From: Streptomyces sp. P9-A4 | GTDB lineage: Bacteria; Actinomycetota; Actinomycetes; Streptomycetales; Streptomycetaceae | Direction of reading: 5' to 3' | NCBI RefSeq assembly: GCF_036634195.1 | Contig: NZ_JAZIFY010000001.1 | Span: forward strand, 3,358,501-3,422,500 | Length of the DNA stretch: 64,000 bases | Shown: positions 40,335 through 47,985 of the stretch, piece by piece | Layout: the number at the start of each line of letters is the position of its first letter | Position numbering within the stretch: position 1 is the first letter of the stretch | Program-made: the position numbers and the translations under genes | The notes under the pieces: model-generated | Databases searched by the model: none | The model's input: only the letters and a program-made list of their open reading frames with translations | What the model was told of the DNA's origin: nothing

Positions 40335-41752
40335 CGGAGAAGGCCGCCGGCACCGGGGAAGGGCTCGACGCCGTCCCCGTCCTGGAGCTCGACCCGCTGA
40401 TCGACGACCCGGGCACCCGCATCGTCGTCTGCTGCGGCGCCGGCGGGGTCGGCAAGACGACCACGGCGGCGGCGCTCGGCGTGCGGGCGGCGGAGCGCGG
40501 CCGACGGGTCGTCGTCCTCACCATCGACCCGGCCCGTCGCCTCGCCCAGTCGATGGGCATCGACTCCCTCGACAACACCCCGCGCAAGGTGGAGGGCATC
40601 AAGGGCTCGGACGGCGGCGAACTGCACGCCATGATGCTGGACATGAAGCGGACCTTCGACGAGATCGTCGAGGCGCACGCGGATCCCGAGCGGGCGCGGG
40701 CGATCCTGGAGAACCCCTTCTACCAGTCCCTGTCGGCCGGATTCGCCGGTACGCAGGAGTACATGGCGATGGAGAAGCTGGGCCAGCTCCGGGCCCGCGA
40801 CGAGTGGGACCTGATCGTCGTGGACACGCCGCCGTCCCGGTCCGCCCTGGACTTCCTGGACGCGCCGAAGCGGCTCGGGTCCTTCCTCGACGGGAAGTTC
40901 ATCAAGCTGCTGATGGCGCCGGCCAAGGTGGGCGGCCGGGCCGGGATGAAGTTCCTCAACGTCGGCATGTCGATGATGACGGGGACCCTCGGAAAGCTGC
41001 TGGGGGGTCAGTTCCTCAAGGACGTGCAGACGTTCGTCGTGGCGATGGACACGATGTTCGGCGGTTTCCGGACCCGCGCCGACGCCACGTACAAGCTGCT
41101 CCAGGCCCCGGGCACGGCCTTCCTCGTGGTCGCCACGCCGGAGCGGGACGCGCTGCGCGAGGCCGCGTACTTCGTGGAGCGGCTGGCCGCCGAGGACATG
41201 CCGCTGGCCGGTCTCGTCCTCAACCGCGTGCACGGCAGCGGCGCCGTCCGGCTTTCGGCCGAGCGGGCGCGGGCCGCGGCGGAAAATCTTGAGGAGGGGT
41301 GCATTGTGGATCAGGAAGGCGGGAAGACTCGGCGGAGTGGCTCCCCGGCCACCGACCCCGAGCCGTCCGAACTCGCCACCGCCGCCGCACTTTCCGCACC
41401 CGAGGCTGCCCCCACAGCCGAACCGGCACAGGACACAGACACAGACGCGCGCGCCGATCCCGCCGCGGACACCGACGCGGACGCTTCCGCATCCGCCGAC
41501 GTGGACGCGAACACCGACGCGTCCGCCGATGTGGACGTCGACGTGCGCCGTCTCACCGCAGGACTCCTCCGCCTGCATGCCGAGCGCATGCGGGTGCTCA
41601 CGCGTGAGCAGCGCACGCGCGACCGCTTCACCGCGCTCCACCCCGAGGTGGCGGTGACCGAGGTGGCGGCCCTGCCCGGCGATGTGCACGACCTCGCCGG
41701 GCTGCGGACCATCGGTGACCGTCTCACGAACGGACGGACTCCCTCCGCCTGA
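40331..41752 (+). CDS. ArsA/Get3-family ATPase with acidic repeat insert, second of pair
   Basis: 473-residue ATPase. Walker A is CCGAGGVGKTTTAAALGVRA: the P-loop Lys is kept, but the first signature Lys is Ala, unlike its partner. LTIDPARRLAQSMGI is the switch I (DPAxxL) and VVDTPPSRSALDFLDAPKRL switch II. A low-complexity Asp/Ala linker (about 365-405, DTDTDARADPAADTDADA...) separates the ATPase core from a C-terminal helical piece RRLTAGLLRLHAERMRVL. The asymmetry suggests that only one subunit uses the canonical lysine pair. Immediately upstream of wblA, convergent. Confidence 0.88.
   Translation: MTEKAAGTGEGLDAVPVLELDPLIDDPGTRIVVCCGAGGVGKTTTAAALGVRAAERGRRVVVLTIDPARRLAQSMGIDSLDNTPRKVEGIKGSDGGELHAMMLDMKRTFDEIVEAHADPERARAILENPFYQSLSAGFAGTQEYMAMEKLGQLRARDEWDLIVVDTPPSRSALDFLDAPKRLGSFLDGKFIKLLMAPAKVGGRAGMKFLNVGMSMMTGTLGKLLGGQFLKDVQTFVVAMDTMFGGFRTRADATYKLLQAPGTAFLVVATPERDALREAAYFVERLAAEDMPLAGLVLNRVHGSGAVRLSAERARAAAENLEEGCIVDQEGGKTRRSGSPATDPEPSELATAAALSAPEAAPTAEPAQDTDTDARADPAADTDADASASADVDANTDASADVDVDVRRLTAGLLRLHAERMRVLTREQRTRDRFTALHPEVAVTEVAALPGDVHDLAGLRTIGDRLTNGRTPSA
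41432..41546 (+). repeat. Degenerate Asp-Ala/Thr coding repeat
   Basis: Tandem GAC-ACN/GCN-GAC codons encoding DTD, DAD and DVD units inside the second ArsA-like gene. Repeat number is probably variable between strains. Confidence 0.6.
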
Positions 41753-41781
41753 AAGGCCCTTGAGCGGACCCCCGGCCGGGC

Positions 41782-42126
41782 CTAACCCACCGCGGCATAC
41801 GCCTCGTACGTCGCGTCGTCCTCCATGGCCACGGGCAGCAGGCCCGCTCCCCGCTCGTACTCGGTGCGCGCGGTCTCCAGGAGCCGCCGCCACGAGGTGA
41901 CCGTCGGCCTCCGGCGCAGCAGCGCACGGCGCTCGCGCTCCGTCATGCCGCCCCACACACCGAACTCCACCCGGTTGTCGAGGGCGTCGGCGAGGCACTC
42001 GGTCCGCACCGGACATCCGGTGCACACCGCCTTTGCCCTGTTCTGCGCCGCTCCCTGCACGAAAAGTTCATCCGGATCGGTAGTGCGGCAGGCCGCCTGC
42101 GCACTCCAGTCAGCTACCCAGCCCAT
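41782..42126 (-). CDS. wblA: WhiB-like regulator WblA
   Basis: 114-residue WhiB-family [4Fe-4S] protein. The four cluster cysteines are in AACRTT, AVCTGCPVRTEC; the helix-turn motif GVWGGMTERERRALLRRRP follows, then a C-terminal tail. WblA is a pleiotropic regulator that represses antibiotic production and is needed for sporulation. Gene order with the ArsA pair and the PBP matches wblA of S. coelicolor. ATG 42126 with GAGAGGA about 11 bases upstream. Confidence 0.95.
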   Translation of the reverse strand: MGWVADWSAQAACRTTDPDELFVQGAAQNRAKAVCTGCPVRTECLADALDNRVEFGVWGGMTERERRALLRRRPTVTSWRRLLETARTEYERGAGLLPVAMEDDATYEAYAAVG

Positions 42127-42543
42127 ACCGGCGCCGTCCTCTCCCGAATCGAGGCTCCCCCACGGCGACAGCGGCATATTCACCGCTGCCAGTTGGGACG
42201 TTACGGAAGGTAGGGACAGCGCAACACCCCCTTCGGGCCCAATCTTGGATGGCCCGAACGGACTATGCGTGCGCGTCAGATCACCCAGGGGAGTGAGCGA
42301 AGGACATGCGTGTGATAGCAGACATATCCCTTGGATACGCCCGAATCCAACGGGCCCACATGGGGGCACCACATGACGCATGAGCCGGAATCGGACACGA
42401 GGTCCCCATGCTTCGGGGTCACGGGAATTCATGCCGATGTCACACCCGGGTCTTGATGCCGGACCACACTGCTGTGACAGTTGGGAGCAGCTTAGGCCAA
42501 GGCATATACGCGTGTCCGGCGAATGAGAACGTAGGCTGCCCCC
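42127..42543. other. Divergent wblA-PBP regulatory interval
   Basis: 417 bp without a gene. On the right, TAGGCT (42532-42537) six bases before the PBP ATG looks like the -10 of a leaderless mRNA. The left two thirds would be the wblA promoter and long leader; the middle is AT-richer than the flanks. I see no perfect palindrome to propose as an operator. Confidence 0.5.
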
Positions 42544-44778
42544 ATGGCAAAGAAGCGCTCGGGCGGTGGTCTGACCGGGACCCAGCAGGCCGCCAAGTTC
42601 CTCGGTGTCAGTGTGCTCGCGGGAGCCGTACTGGCAGGCATCGCCCTGCCCGCGGCCGGTGCACTCGGACTGGCCGCGAAGGGCACGGTCGAGGGGTTCG
42701 ACGAGATCCCCTCCAATCTGAAGACCCCTCCGCTGAGTCAGCGCACCAGCATCCTCGACTCCGAGGGCGGTCTGATCGCCACGGTGTACTCGCGCGACCG
42801 CAAGGTCGTACCGCTGGACAAGATCTCCCCGTACATGCAGAAGGCGATCGTCGCGATCGAGGACGGCCGCTTCTACGAGCACGGGGCGATCGACCTCAAG
42901 GGCGTGCTGCGCGCGATCAACCGGAACGCGCAGTCGGGCGGGGTCTCGCAGGGCGCGTCCACGCTGACCCAGCAGTACGTGAAGAACGTCTTCGTCGAGG
43001 AGGCCGGTGACGACCCCGAGAAGGTCGCGCAGGCCACCCAGCAGACCATCGGCCGCAAGGTCCGCGAGCTGAAGTTCGCGATCCAGGTCGAGGAGGAGCT
43101 CGGCAAGAAGAAGATCCTGGAGAACTACCTCAACATCACGTTCTTCGGGCAGCAGGCGTACGGCATCGAGGCCGCCTCGCAGCGGTACTTCTCGAAGCAC
43201 GCCGCCGACCTGACCCTCGGCGAGTCGGCGATGATGGCCGGCCTCGTCCAGTCGCCGAGCCGCTACGACCCGGTCAACGACCTCCAGGAAGCGACCAAGC
43301 GCCGCAACGTCGTCCTCCAGCGGATGGCCGACGTGAAGGACATCAGCCAGGCCGAGGCGGACAAGGCGAAGGCGACGCCGCTCAAGCTGAAGGTGAAGAC
43401 CCCGAGGAACGGCTGCATCACGGCCGTCGACGGCTCCGGCTTCTTCTGCGACTACGTCCGCAAGACGATCCTCAACGACCCGGTCTTCGGGAAGACCGCC
43501 GAGGAGCGGCAGAAGCTGTGGAACCTGGGCGGTCTCACCATCAAGACCACGCTCTCCCCGAAGGCGCAGACGGCGGCCAACGAGGCGGCCGTGGCCAAGG
43601 TCAACAAGGACGACGGGGTCGCGACCGCCGTCGTCCAGGTCCAGCCCGGCACCGGCAAGATCCTGTCGATGGGCCAGTCCCGCCCGTACGGCCTGGACCA
43701 GAAGCAGCACCAGACGACGCTGAACCTCGCCGTCGGCAGCAAGATGGGCGGCACCACGTACGGCTTCCCGGTCGGCTCGACCTTCAAGCCGATCACGGCG
43801 GCCGCCGCCCTGGAGAAGGGGCTCAGCCCCGCGCAGAGCTTCGACACCCCGACGAAGATCACCATGTCGGAGAGCGAGTTCACCCGCTGCGACGGCAGGC
43901 CGGCCGGCAACCTCGAATGGCCGGTCCAGAACGAGCTTCCGTCGGAGAAGGGCCCCTATGACATGACGGGCGCCCTCGGCAAGTCCATCAACACGTACTT
44001 CGCCAAGCTGGAGCAGATGACCGGCCTGTGCGAGACGCTGTCGATGGCCAAGAAGGTCGGGTACGAGCGCGAGCTGGGCAAGCCCATCAAGCAGAGCCCG
44101 TCGGCCACGCTCGGCAGCCTGGAGAGCACCCCGCTCGACATGGCCTCCGTCTACGCCACCTTCGCCAACCGCGGCATCTACTGCACCCCGATCGTCGTCG
44201 AATCCGTCCGGGCCGCCAACGGCGACAAGCTGAACGTGCCGGACACCAAGTGCTCGCGGGCCATGAGCGAGCGCACCGCCGACACCATCAACCAGATGCT
44301 GAAGGGCGTGATCGAGGACGGCACCGGTACGCGGGCCGGTCTGAGCGACCGGGACAACGCGGGCAAGACCGGTACCACCGAGGGCCGCAAGGACGCCTGG
44401 TTCGTCGGCTACACGCCGAACCTCTCCACCGCCGTCTGGGTCGGCGACGACGTCGGCAAGCGCGACGAGATGTACGACATCACCATCGGCGGCGAGTACT
44501 ACGACAAGGTCTGTGGCGGCTGCCTCCCCGGCCCGATCTGGAAGATCGCGATGACGGGCGCGCTCGATGCCTCCCAGACGCCGGGCTTCGCCGCCATCTC
44601 CGTACCGCGGGCCGAGAAGCCCAAGGCCCCGGAGGACGGGGACGAGGGCCCGAACAAGCCCCGTAAGGGCGACGGCAAGCCGGGCGACACCAAGCCGCCG
44701 ACGAACCCGTTCCCCGGGATCACGATCCCGCCGGACATGCTCCGCGACGCCAACAAGGGCCGCGGCGGAAACCACTGA
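42544..44778 (+). CDS. Class A penicillin-binding protein
   Basis: 744-residue bifunctional peptidoglycan synthase. N-terminal membrane anchor (about 18-45). Glycosyltransferase GT51 motifs: IVAIEDGRFYEHGAIDLKG, GGVSQGASTLTQQYVKN and IGRKVRELKFAIQVEEEL. Transpeptidase motifs: GSTFKP (SxxK Ser), KSINTYF (SxN) and KTGTTEGRKDAW (KTG). C-terminal tail is proline/lysine rich. The EDxxFxxHxG signature has His-Gly-Ala instead of His-x-Gly, a small deviation. Divergent from wblA; a 24-bp terminator follows. In S. coelicolor the PBP next to wblA has this same place. Confidence 0.95.
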   Translation: MAKKRSGGGLTGTQQAAKFLGVSVLAGAVLAGIALPAAGALGLAAKGTVEGFDEIPSNLKTPPLSQRTSILDSEGGLIATVYSRDRKVVPLDKISPYMQKAIVAIEDGRFYEHGAIDLKGVLRAINRNAQSGGVSQGASTLTQQYVKNVFVEEAGDDPEKVAQATQQTIGRKVRELKFAIQVEEELGKKKILENYLNITFFGQQAYGIEAASQRYFSKHAADLTLGESAMMAGLVQSPSRYDPVNDLQEATKRRNVVLQRMADVKDISQAEADKAKATPLKLKVKTPRNGCITAVDGSGFFCDYVRKTILNDPVFGKTAEERQKLWNLGGLTIKTTLSPKAQTAANEAAVAKVNKDDGVATAVVQVQPGTGKILSMGQSRPYGLDQKQHQTTLNLAVGSKMGGTTYGFPVGSTFKPITAAAALEKGLSPAQSFDTPTKITMSESEFTRCDGRPAGNLEWPVQNELPSEKGPYDMTGALGKSINTYFAKLEQMTGLCETLSMAKKVGYERELGKPIKQSPSATLGSLESTPLDMASVYATFANRGIYCTPIVVESVRAANGDKLNVPDTKCSRAMSERTADTINQMLKGVIEDGTGTRAGLSDRDNAGKTGTTEGRKDAWFVGYTPNLSTAVWVGDDVGKRDEMYDITIGGEYYDKVCGGCLPGPIWKIAMTGALDASQTPGFAAISVPRAEKPKAPEDGDEGPNKPRKGDGKPGDTKPPTNPFPGITIPPDMLRDANKGRGGNH

Positions 44779-44794
44779 CGCGGTAGGCACGGAC

Positions 44795-44845
44795 ACGTAC
44801 GAGGAAGGGCGCCCCACTCCGAGTGGGGCGCCCTTCCTCGTACGT
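44795..44845. terminator. Bidirectional terminator between PBP and YqeY genes
   Basis: Perfect 24-bp stem (44795-44818 with 44822-44845, core GAGGAAGGGCGCCCCACT) and a CCG loop, between convergent genes. Confidence 0.92.
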
Positions 44846-44859
44846 ACGACTCGTGGGGA

Positions 44860-45324
44860 TCAGCCCGCGAGCAGCTTCTTCACGGAGGCGGCGACCCGCC
44901 CGCCGTCGGCCTGGCCGGCCACCTTCGGGTTCACGATCTTCATGACGGCGCCCATGGCACGCGGCCCCTCGGCGCCCGCCGCCTTCGCCTCCGCGACGGC
45001 CGCCGCGACGATCGCGTCGAGCTCCTCGTCACCGAGCTGCTTGGGCAGGTACGCGTCGAGGAGGACGCCCTCCGCCTTCTCCCGCTCGGCCGACTCGTGG
45101 CGACCGCCCTGCGCGAAGGCCTCCGCGGCCTCGCGGCGCTTCTTCGCCTCCTTGGCGATCACCTTCTGCACCTCGTCGTCGGAGAGTTCGCGCTTGGTCT
45201 TGCCCGCGACCTCCTCCTTGGTGATCGCGGTGATGGTCAGCCGCAGGGTCGAGGAGCGCAGTTCGTCGCGCTCCCGGATCGCGGCGTTGAGGTCGGCCTG
45301 GAGCTTCGCCTTCAGCGTGGTCAT
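44860..45324 (-). CDS. GatB/YqeY domain protein
   Basis: 154-residue YqeY-family protein, related to the tRNA-binding tail of amidotransferase GatB. Typical blocks: MTTLKAKLQADLNAAIRERD, LRLTITAITKEEV, LPKQLGDEEL and MGAVMKIVNPKVAGQADGGRV. Role in bacteria not settled; tRNA-linked by inference. No Shine-Dalgarno; CACACT ends six bases before the ATG, suggesting a leaderless mRNA. Divergent from the phosphoesterase gene. Confidence 0.93.
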   Translation of the reverse strand: MTTLKAKLQADLNAAIRERDELRSSTLRLTITAITKEEVAGKTKRELSDDEVQKVIAKEAKKRREAAEAFAQGGRHESAEREKAEGVLLDAYLPKQLGDEELDAIVAAAVAEAKAAGAEGPRAMGAVMKIVNPKVAGQADGGRVAASVKKLLAG

Positions 45325-45397
45325 GGGTCAAGTGTGGCAGGTGCGCCGCCCCACCCGCCCGCGCATTTACGCCCACCGGGTCTGCGACGATGGGGGG

Positions 45398-46336
45398 ATG
45401 CGCGCACGGTACGGCATCCCCCTGAAGATCACGGCAGGCCTCACGGCGACGGCCGCCGCCGGAATCGTCTACGCGGCGGGCTTCGAGGCCCGCTCGTTCC
45501 GGCTCCGCCGCGTGACGGTCCCGGTGCTGCCGCCGGGCATGAGCGACCTGCGGGTCCTCCAGATCTCCGACATCCACATGGTGAGCGGTCAGCGCAAGAA
45601 GCGGGCCTGGCTCCAGTCCCTCGCGGGGCTGCGCCCCGACCTCGTCGTCAACACCGGCGACAACCTCTCCGACACGGAGGCGGTACCGGAGGTCCTCGAC
45701 GCGCTCGGGCCGCTGATGGAGTTCCCCGGCGTGTACGTCTTCGGCTCCAACGACTACTACGGGCCCACCCCGCGCAACCCCGCCCGCTATCTGAAGGAGA
45801 AGGTGCAGGGCCGGCACGGCCTCAACGGCAACAAGCCGGTCGTCGGCGCCGTCCACAACCCGTGGGAGGGCATGCGGGACGCCTTCGACGAGGCGGGCTG
45901 GGTGAACCTCACCAACACCCGCGGCCGGCTCAAGCTGCCCCAGGCGGACCTGGCGTTCACCGGCCTCGACGACCCGCACATCAAGCGCGACCGGTACGAG
46001 CGGGTGGCCGGCGGCCCCGACGCCCAGGCGGACTTCACGCTGGGCGTGGTCCACGCCCCGTACCTGCGCTCGCTCGACGCGTTCACGTCCGACGGATACG
46101 AGCTGATCCTCGCCGGACACACCCACGGCGGGCAGCTGTGCGTCCCCTTCTACGGGGCGCTCGTCACCAACTGCGACCTGGACACGGACCGGGTGAAGGG
46201 CCTCTCCACCCACACGGTGGGCGACCGCACTTCCTACCTCCACGTCTCGGCGGGCTGCGGCACCAACCGCTACACCCCGGTCCGCTTCGCCTGCCCGCCC
46301 GAGGTCACCCTGCTCACCCTGACGGCGCGCGCCTGA
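45398..46336 (+). CDS. Calcineurin-like metallophosphoesterase, membrane-anchored
   Basis: 312-residue YkuE-like phosphoesterase. One N-terminal membrane helix (ITAGLTATAAAGIVYAAGF), then metal motifs LQISDIHM (DxH), VNTGDNLSD (GDN), FGSNDYY (in place of GNHD, His replaced by Tyr), and LAGHTHGGQL (GHxH). The altered GNHD motif is worth noting. Active site is probably outside the membrane, perhaps on lipid substrates. GGGGGG directly precedes ATG 45398; GACGAT before that may be a -10. Confidence 0.9.
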   Translation: MRARYGIPLKITAGLTATAAAGIVYAAGFEARSFRLRRVTVPVLPPGMSDLRVLQISDIHMVSGQRKKRAWLQSLAGLRPDLVVNTGDNLSDTEAVPEVLDALGPLMEFPGVYVFGSNDYYGPTPRNPARYLKEKVQGRHGLNGNKPVVGAVHNPWEGMRDAFDEAGWVNLTNTRGRLKLPQADLAFTGLDDPHIKRDRYERVAGGPDAQADFTLGVVHAPYLRSLDAFTSDGYELILAGHTHGGQLCVPFYGALVTNCDLDTDRVKGLSTHTVGDRTSYLHVSAGCGTNRYTPVRFACPPEVTLLTLTARA

Positions 46337-46353
46337 GCACCTACGGTGGGGGA

Positions 46354-47091
46354 ATGTTCCCGCCCCACACCGCGGCCGTGCCGGCCTCCGCCGTCATACC
46401 CCCCGCCCGCCGCCGCCCCTACGCGGCGGCGTTCCGGGCGCTGATCGCCCTGTCCGCGGCCACGGGCCTGGTCATCGAGTGCGTGTACGGGGACGTGCTC
46501 GTCGTCCTGAGCTTCTTCACGATCTGGTCGAACATCCTGGTCGCCGTCGTCCTCGGCCGGGGCGCGGTCCGCGCCTGGACCCGCCGCCCGCCGCTCCCCG
46601 CGCTGTGGACGGGCGGGGCGCTGCTCTGCATCACGGTCGTCGGTCTCGTCTTCCACCTGGTCCTCGACAACCCGTCGAGCGAGTTCAACCAGGCGGCGGA
46701 GATCGCCCGCCTCACCGGGGCGAAGGCGGTCGCCAACCAGCTGCTGCACACCGTGACCCCGATCGGCGCGGCCGTCGACTTCCTGCTCCTCACCGCCCCC
46801 GGCGCACTCCACTGGCGGCACGCCGCCCAGTGGCTGGCCGCCCCGGGCCTCTACTTCGCCTTCGCCCTGGTACGCGGCGAGCTGATCTCCCCCGACGCGC
46901 CCACCCGCTACACGTACCCGTTCCTCGACGTGACCGCCCACGGCTACGCCGGCGTCCTCACCAACGCGCTCGTCCTCGGCGCGGCCTTCTACGCCCTGGG
47001 CCTCGCGATCGTCACCCTGGACCGCCTCCGCCCCGCCCCGAGGGCCCCCGAATACCGGATTTCGCCTCAGCGCGCGCGTGGGCTAAAGTAA
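46354..47091 (+). CDS. Pr6Pr-family integral membrane protein
   Basis: 245-residue membrane protein with about six helices and the family features FFTIWSNILVAVV, NQLLHTVTPIGAAVDFL and TRYTYPFLDVTAHGY (conserved polar/aromatic residues inside helices). Function of Pr6Pr proteins is unknown. TACGGT ends six bases before ATG 46354, and GGGGGA fills the gap, so either leaderless or SD-led initiation is possible. Lies 17 bp after the phosphoesterase gene. Confidence 0.85.
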   Translation: MFPPHTAAVPASAVIPPARRRPYAAAFRALIALSAATGLVIECVYGDVLVVLSFFTIWSNILVAVVLGRGAVRAWTRRPPLPALWTGGALLCITVVGLVFHLVLDNPSSEFNQAAEIARLTGAKAVANQLLHTVTPIGAAVDFLLLTAPGALHWRHAAQWLAAPGLYFAFALVRGELISPDAPTRYTYPFLDVTAHGYAGVLTNALVLGAAFYALGLAIVTLDRLRPAPRAPEYRISPQRARGLK

Positions 47092-47129
47092 GCGATGTCG
47101 CCGCGACGTGAACAACAGAGCAGCGACAT

Positions 47130-47203
47130 CGGGGTGTAGCGCAGCTTGGCAGCGCGCTTCGTTCGGGACGAAGAGGTCGTGGGTTCAAATCCCGCCACCC
47201 CGA
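47130..47203 (+). tRNA. tRNA-Pro (anticodon CGG)
   Basis: 74-nt cloverleaf: acceptor CGGGGTG / CACCCCG with discriminator A, D-arm around GTAGCGCAGCTTGGCAGCGC, anticodon stem CTTCG / CGAAG with loop TTCGGGA (anticodon CGG), and T-arm GTGGGTTCAAATCCCGC. CCA is not encoded. Reads CCG codons. Followed by a terminator hairpin and by sequence with features of an integration site. Confidence 0.95.
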
Positions 47204-47205
47204 CA

Positions 47206-47234
47206 GCCGTAAGACCAGGTCAGGGGCCTGATCC
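47206..47234 (+). repeat. Direct repeat, left copy (possible att-like flank)
   Basis: 29 bp beginning GCCGTAAGACCAGGTCAGGG two bases after the tRNA-Pro; 27 of 29 positions are identical to 52359-52387. The pair brackets the antiporter/DUF5994 islet. The second half is also the left arm of a terminator. Confidence 0.6.
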
Positions 47235-47257
47235 GAGACATCGGATCAGGCCCCTGA
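47220..47257 (+). terminator. Terminator after tRNA-Pro
   Basis: 17-bp perfect stem (47220-47236 with 47241-47257; core AGGGGCCTGATCCGA) and a GACA loop. Confidence 0.85.
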
Positions 47258-47985
47258 GTGGTTTCCGGGGTCGGCTTGGGAGCCGTTAGGGAGCCGATCG
47301 CGGGAGACGCTCCAAACGGGTCCCGGAAACAGCGGCGAGGGGTCCAACGGCAGAGTGCGATCGCCCCCTTCAGCGGGCGGCAGGAGCGGCGCCGAGACTC
47401 TGTCCATGCTGGTTGCGCTGTCGGCCGTGCGGGCGTCGATCTGGTCGTGATCGTCGACTTCCTGACTTGCGTGATACTGCGATGACGGCGGGTCAGGCGC
47501 CAGGCGGGGGTCCTCGCGCCCGCATCGAGATGGCTGCCTCGGGCACCGAGCGGGAAGAGCCCGGGGTCCCTTCACCACACCTGGGCCGTCGGCCGTCCTC
47601 ACGTTGAGGGAAGAGGGATGCGCCGCTCCGCACCGGGCTTCCTGCTGCACCGTTCCTTTCACCTCAGCCGCGAAGCCCGAGGAAGCCGACGGGCCGGCAT
47701 GGCTGGGAGCTGGACGCTCCCGGTAACCCTGAGCGCGGCGGCCTACCGGCTACTCAGCGTCGCAGCGCTCGCTCACCCCGTTCGGCTCGGCGCAGTCACC
47801 TCTCGTTGGGCCGACCGAGCCGGGCTGGGCGGGTTCGGCCCAAGGTTTCCGTCGGCCCGGCCGGAGGCGACGTAGGGTCAGGCCTCGTGTCTCTGCGTGA
47901 GGTGGGACGGCGTGCCGGGAACCCGTCACGCCGTCCCTGGCGCAGCCGCCCTGACGACGACGGATGTCCGGTGTGAGGAGTGCGG
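47258..47985. other. Gene-poor segment at the left edge of the islet
   Basis: No convincing coding region. Directly after the tRNA terminator, GGGAGCC occurs at 47278-47284 and 47289-47295 (11 bp apart) with GGGAGAC at 47302-47308, resembling arm-type recombinase or excisionase sites. The short frames in 47300-47880 lack family features and look random. Near the right end, an 11-bp stem GGGACGGCGTG / CACGCCGTCCC (47904-47914, 47927-47937) precedes the antiporter gene. The segment may hold remnants of a lost integrase region. Confidence 0.45.

Noticed and set aside
41782..44817. 1011-codon leftward frame covering wblA and the PBP gene
   Set aside because: Only its last 114 codons (wblA) are real. 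The rest is antisense to the PBP gene.
47246..47662. 138-codon leftward frame in the islet edge
   Set aside because: Overlaps the tRNA terminator, has biased Pro/Arg/Ser composition and no recognisable domain.
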